Origin: an uncultured Flavobacteriaceae bacterium
GTDB taxonomy: Bacteria; Bacteroidota; Bacteroidia; Flavobacteriales; Flavobacteriaceae
Direction: 5' to 3'
NCBI GenBank assembly: GCA_937959395.1
Contig: CALGLR010000030.1
Span: 25,621 to 89,620 of the forward strand
DNA length: 64,000 nucleotides
A model generated the notes under the pieces. That model ran no database searches and was not told the origin of the DNA. It saw only the letters and a list, made by a program, of their open reading frames with translations. This document shows, one piece after another, positions 61,922 to 64,000 of the stretch (positions are counted from its first letter, which is position 1; every line of letters starts with the position of its first letter). Position numbers and translations under genes: made by a program.

Positions 61922-64000
61922 ATGAAAAACTTTACTTGTTTCTCGTTGAATAGTAAAACCTTATTTATTAGGGGCTTGTTATTTTTTGCTATTATTTTTT
62001 ACTCCAATGTAAATGCGCAACAAACTATTGCAGCTACAGATGGAGGAACTAATTGTTCTAATTGCGCCCCTCCGGGTTGGACCGATTTTGCTGGTACAGC
62101 AGATATCTCAAATGCTACCGATGCAGCTGCACCTCCAGTAACTGGTGGTGGATCAACTTGGGATGTCGCTGGTAATGTTTTACCATTACCTCCAAATGGT
62201 CATCTAGATTGGATTTCTTTAAGAGATTTAGGAGATTCAGATAATGACCCTAGCACACTTCCTGAAGAAATCGTTACAGCTCCTATGGCAGGCCTTACAA
62301 TTGGCGCCAATTACGAGGTTATTTTATATACCTTAACAGCTAGAACTCTTAATGATGGTAATAATGGAGATTATTATGCTGGTACTTACATAGATTTATT
62401 TAGATACCAAATAGGAACTACTCCTATAGATGTTATTAATAATCCTACTCAAGATGTTTGGGGAACTACTAAATTAAGGTTTACAGCAACTGCTAACTCT
62501 GAGACATTACAATTACTTCCTGGCGCAAATGGTGCAGGACAACCAAGAATAAACTATGAAACCATACAAATATCTATAACATTAAATGCGATAAATGAAG
62601 TTCCAGTAGCCGATGATAATAGTGAGACGACTCCGCAAGATGTTAATGTTACCTTTAATGTAACAAGTACAGATACAGATGGTGATGGGAATATAGATGT
62701 CGCTACAGTAGATTTAGATCCATCTACACCAGGAATTCAAAATACTTTAACTGTTCCTGGAGAAGGAACTTGGACAGTAGATGCTTCTGGAAATGTTACT
62801 TTTGATCCTCTTCCTGGATTTTTAGGAACAGCTAGTATTTCATATACAGTAAATGATGACTACACTTTAGATGGTGCAAATCAAGCAGCAACTTCTAATG
62901 AAGCAACATTAACGGTTACAGTTTTAGCTGATACCGACGGCGATGGTATCGATGATGCTACAGATTTAGATGATGATAATGATGGGATTTTAGATACCGT
63001 TGAAGGCTGTACAGATAATACTGCCTATTATGAATATTTTTTTCCTAGTTTAACGCCAAGAGTAGTAGGTTCTTCAGGGGCTTTTTCTAGTTTAAGTGAT
63101 TTAATATTTGGAGCAGGTGTTACAGAAGTTAATCCTGGACAAACAATTACAAGTATTACACTAGATGATCTGGATGAGACTACTACTGCTGGAGCTATAA
63201 GTAATAACGATTATGTTGAAAGTGTAATAACAGTAGGAGCTAATGATGTAAATTTAGAATCAATAAATTTAAGATTAATTGGTTCTGGATATACCTTTAC
63301 CCTAGACTTAATTGATGGAGGTTCGACAACGAGATTATTAACAGATATTGTATTCCCAATACCAGGTACAGGAGGTGGACAGCGAAATGATTTCGATTTT
63401 CCTGATCAACTACTTACAGCAGGACAGGTCTATACGATAAGAATGTATTTTCATAGTCCTACAGATATTGATGGGGCTGATTTTGATGATTTTAGGATTT
63501 TTCATAGTTGGCTTCAAGGTGTCGATACCGATGGCGATGGTATTGTAGATTGTTTAGATCCAGATAGTGATAACGATGGCTGTAATGATGCTAATGAAGC
63601 GTATGACGATGCCAATGCCGATAGTAATAATGATGGGACTTATGGCGGTGTCGTTGGTCCAGCAGAAGTTGAACCAGACGGAACCGTAACAGGAGCAACA
63701 TATCCAGGAACAAATGCGAATGTAAATACAGCAACACAAGTAACAGTAACAACAGTTCCTACAAATCAAACGGCAGCACCAGGAGATCCAGCCACATTTA
63801 CAGTAGCTGCTAATGCAGTAAGTACGACTACTTTTGTTGCAGGCGTGCCAGATTATACGATACCACCAGCAACAGATGTTTCTGGAACTTTGGTGTATCA
63901 ATGGCAAGAAGATGGTGTAGATTTAGCTAATGGCGGTGTTTATAGTGGTGTAGATACGGCTAGTTTAACGATCTCAGATGTTGCAGGCTTAGATGGTAGG
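61922..64000 (+). CDS. Large secreted multi-domain repeat protein, 5' part (3' end outside window)
   Basis: 693 codons open to the right edge with no stop. Signal peptide at about 17-37 (FIRGLLFFAIIFYSNVNAQ). First module, residues 38-220, includes GTNCSNCAPPGWTDF and a jelly-roll-like part. Then an Ig/cadherin-like repeat (EVPVADDNSETTPQDVNVTF, SISYTVNDDYTLDG), calcium-binding thrombospondin type 3-like repeats (DTDGDGIDDATDLDDDNDGI, DTDGDGIVDCLDPDSDNDGC) and an Ig-like domain at the end (LVYQWQEDGVDLANGG). Such proteins in flavobacteria usually end in a gliding-motility/T9SS C-terminal domain, not visible here. Probably a surface adhesin. Confidence 0.85.
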   Translation, partial: MKNFTCFSLNSKTLFIRGLLFFAIIFYSNVNAQQTIAATDGGTNCSNCAPPGWTDFAGTADISNATDAAAPPVTGGGSTWDVAGNVLPLPPNGHLDWISLRDLGDSDNDPSTLPEEIVTAPMAGLTIGANYEVILYTLTARTLNDGNNGDYYAGTYIDLFRYQIGTTPIDVINNPTQDVWGTTKLRFTATANSETLQLLPGANGAGQPRINYETIQISITLNAINEVPVADDNSETTPQDVNVTFNVTSTDTDGDGNIDVATVDLDPSTPGIQNTLTVPGEGTWTVDASGNVTFDPLPGFLGTASISYTVNDDYTLDGANQAATSNEATLTVTVLADTDGDGIDDATDLDDDNDGILDTVEGCTDNTAYYEYFFPSLTPRVVGSSGAFSSLSDLIFGAGVTEVNPGQTITSITLDDLDETTTAGAISNNDYVESVITVGANDVNLESINLRLIGSGYTFTLDLIDGGSTTRLLTDIVFPIPGTGGGQRNDFDFPDQLLTAGQVYTIRMYFHSPTDIDGADFDDFRIFHSWLQGVDTDGDGIVDCLDPDSDNDGCNDANEAYDDANADSNNDGTYGGVVGPAEVEPDGTVTGATYPGTNANVNTATQVTVTTVPTNQTAAPGDPATFTVAANAVSTTTFVAGVPDYTIPPATDVSGTLVYQWQEDGVDLANGGVYSGVDTASLTISDVAGLDGR

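Noticed and set aside
63554..63907. Minus-strand 117-residue Cys/Trp/Ile-rich frame
   Set aside because: It mirrors the Asp/Gly/Ala/Thr repeats of the giant protein on the plus strand and has no other support.

Overview
The window looks like a chromosome segment of a Bacteroidota bacterium, almost certainly family Flavobacteriaceae. The DNA is AT-rich, genes lack Shine-Dalgarno sequences, and several upstream regions carry the Bacteroidota -7 element TAnnTTTG. Type IX secretion is represented by a PorZ-like protein and by cargo with C-terminal sorting domains, and there are TonB receptors, a DUF4270 lipoprotein, a GLPGLI-type protein and a THC0290_0291-type protein. I cannot name the genus from sequence alone. 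No rRNA, tRNA, CRISPR array, transposase or prophage was seen.

Layout. 1-1.8 kb: 5' part of ileS, carrying an in-frame palindromic insertion. 2-7.1 kb: a decaying polymorphic-toxin locus. It holds a lipoprotein toxin interrupted by an amber codon, its probable immunity gene, a TNT-like toxin fragment overlapping an Imm63-like gene with an ochre codon, and small envelope proteins. 7.4-17 kb: core block radA - esterase-like - flippase-like - panD - panC on the minus strand, divergent from a glycogen-synthase-like gene, a DUF4270 lipoprotein gene and glmS. 17-21.5 kb: TonB receptor plus SGNH-hydrolase lipoprotein. 21.6-23.6 kb: atpD-atpC. 23.6-26.1 kb: an AlgX/AlgI-like O-acetylation pair. 26.2-31.7 kb: porZ-recO-TonB receptor, with overlapping genes. 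31.8-40.6 kb: three large paralogous T9SS cargo proteins. 40.7-42.5 kb: recX, an outer-membrane protein and a cupin/JmjC-like protein. 42.6-51.5 kb: biotin genes bioB, bioA, bioD and bioF interleaved with a frameshifted flotillin/NfeD pair, a ketosynthase-like gene, a Coa1-like gene and a DUF2007 gene. 51.5-53.4 kb: two DUF2975 membrane proteins with an Xre-type regulator and a GNAT gene. 53.5-56.5 kb: an hcnABC-type hydrogen cyanide synthase operon. 57-59 kb: umuC and umuD. 59.1-64 kb: gdhA, a THC0290_0291-type protein and the N-terminal 693 residues of a giant secreted repeat protein cut by the window edge.

Main points of interest. (1) An HcnABC-like operon, an uncommon finding in this group. 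(2) A 12-bp perfect inverted repeat bracketing the promoter of the DUF2975/HTH module, with a third copy before the second gene. (3) Several families of small palindromic repeats, two of which supply protein-coding sequence (ileS, bioA) and one of which is present as two nearly identical 132-bp copies. (4) Three independent reading-frame lesions (toxin, Imm63, flotillin). (5) Several -7 elements so close to start codons that leaderless transcription is suggested. All functional calls rest on reading translated sequence and recalled family features; no database search was run.
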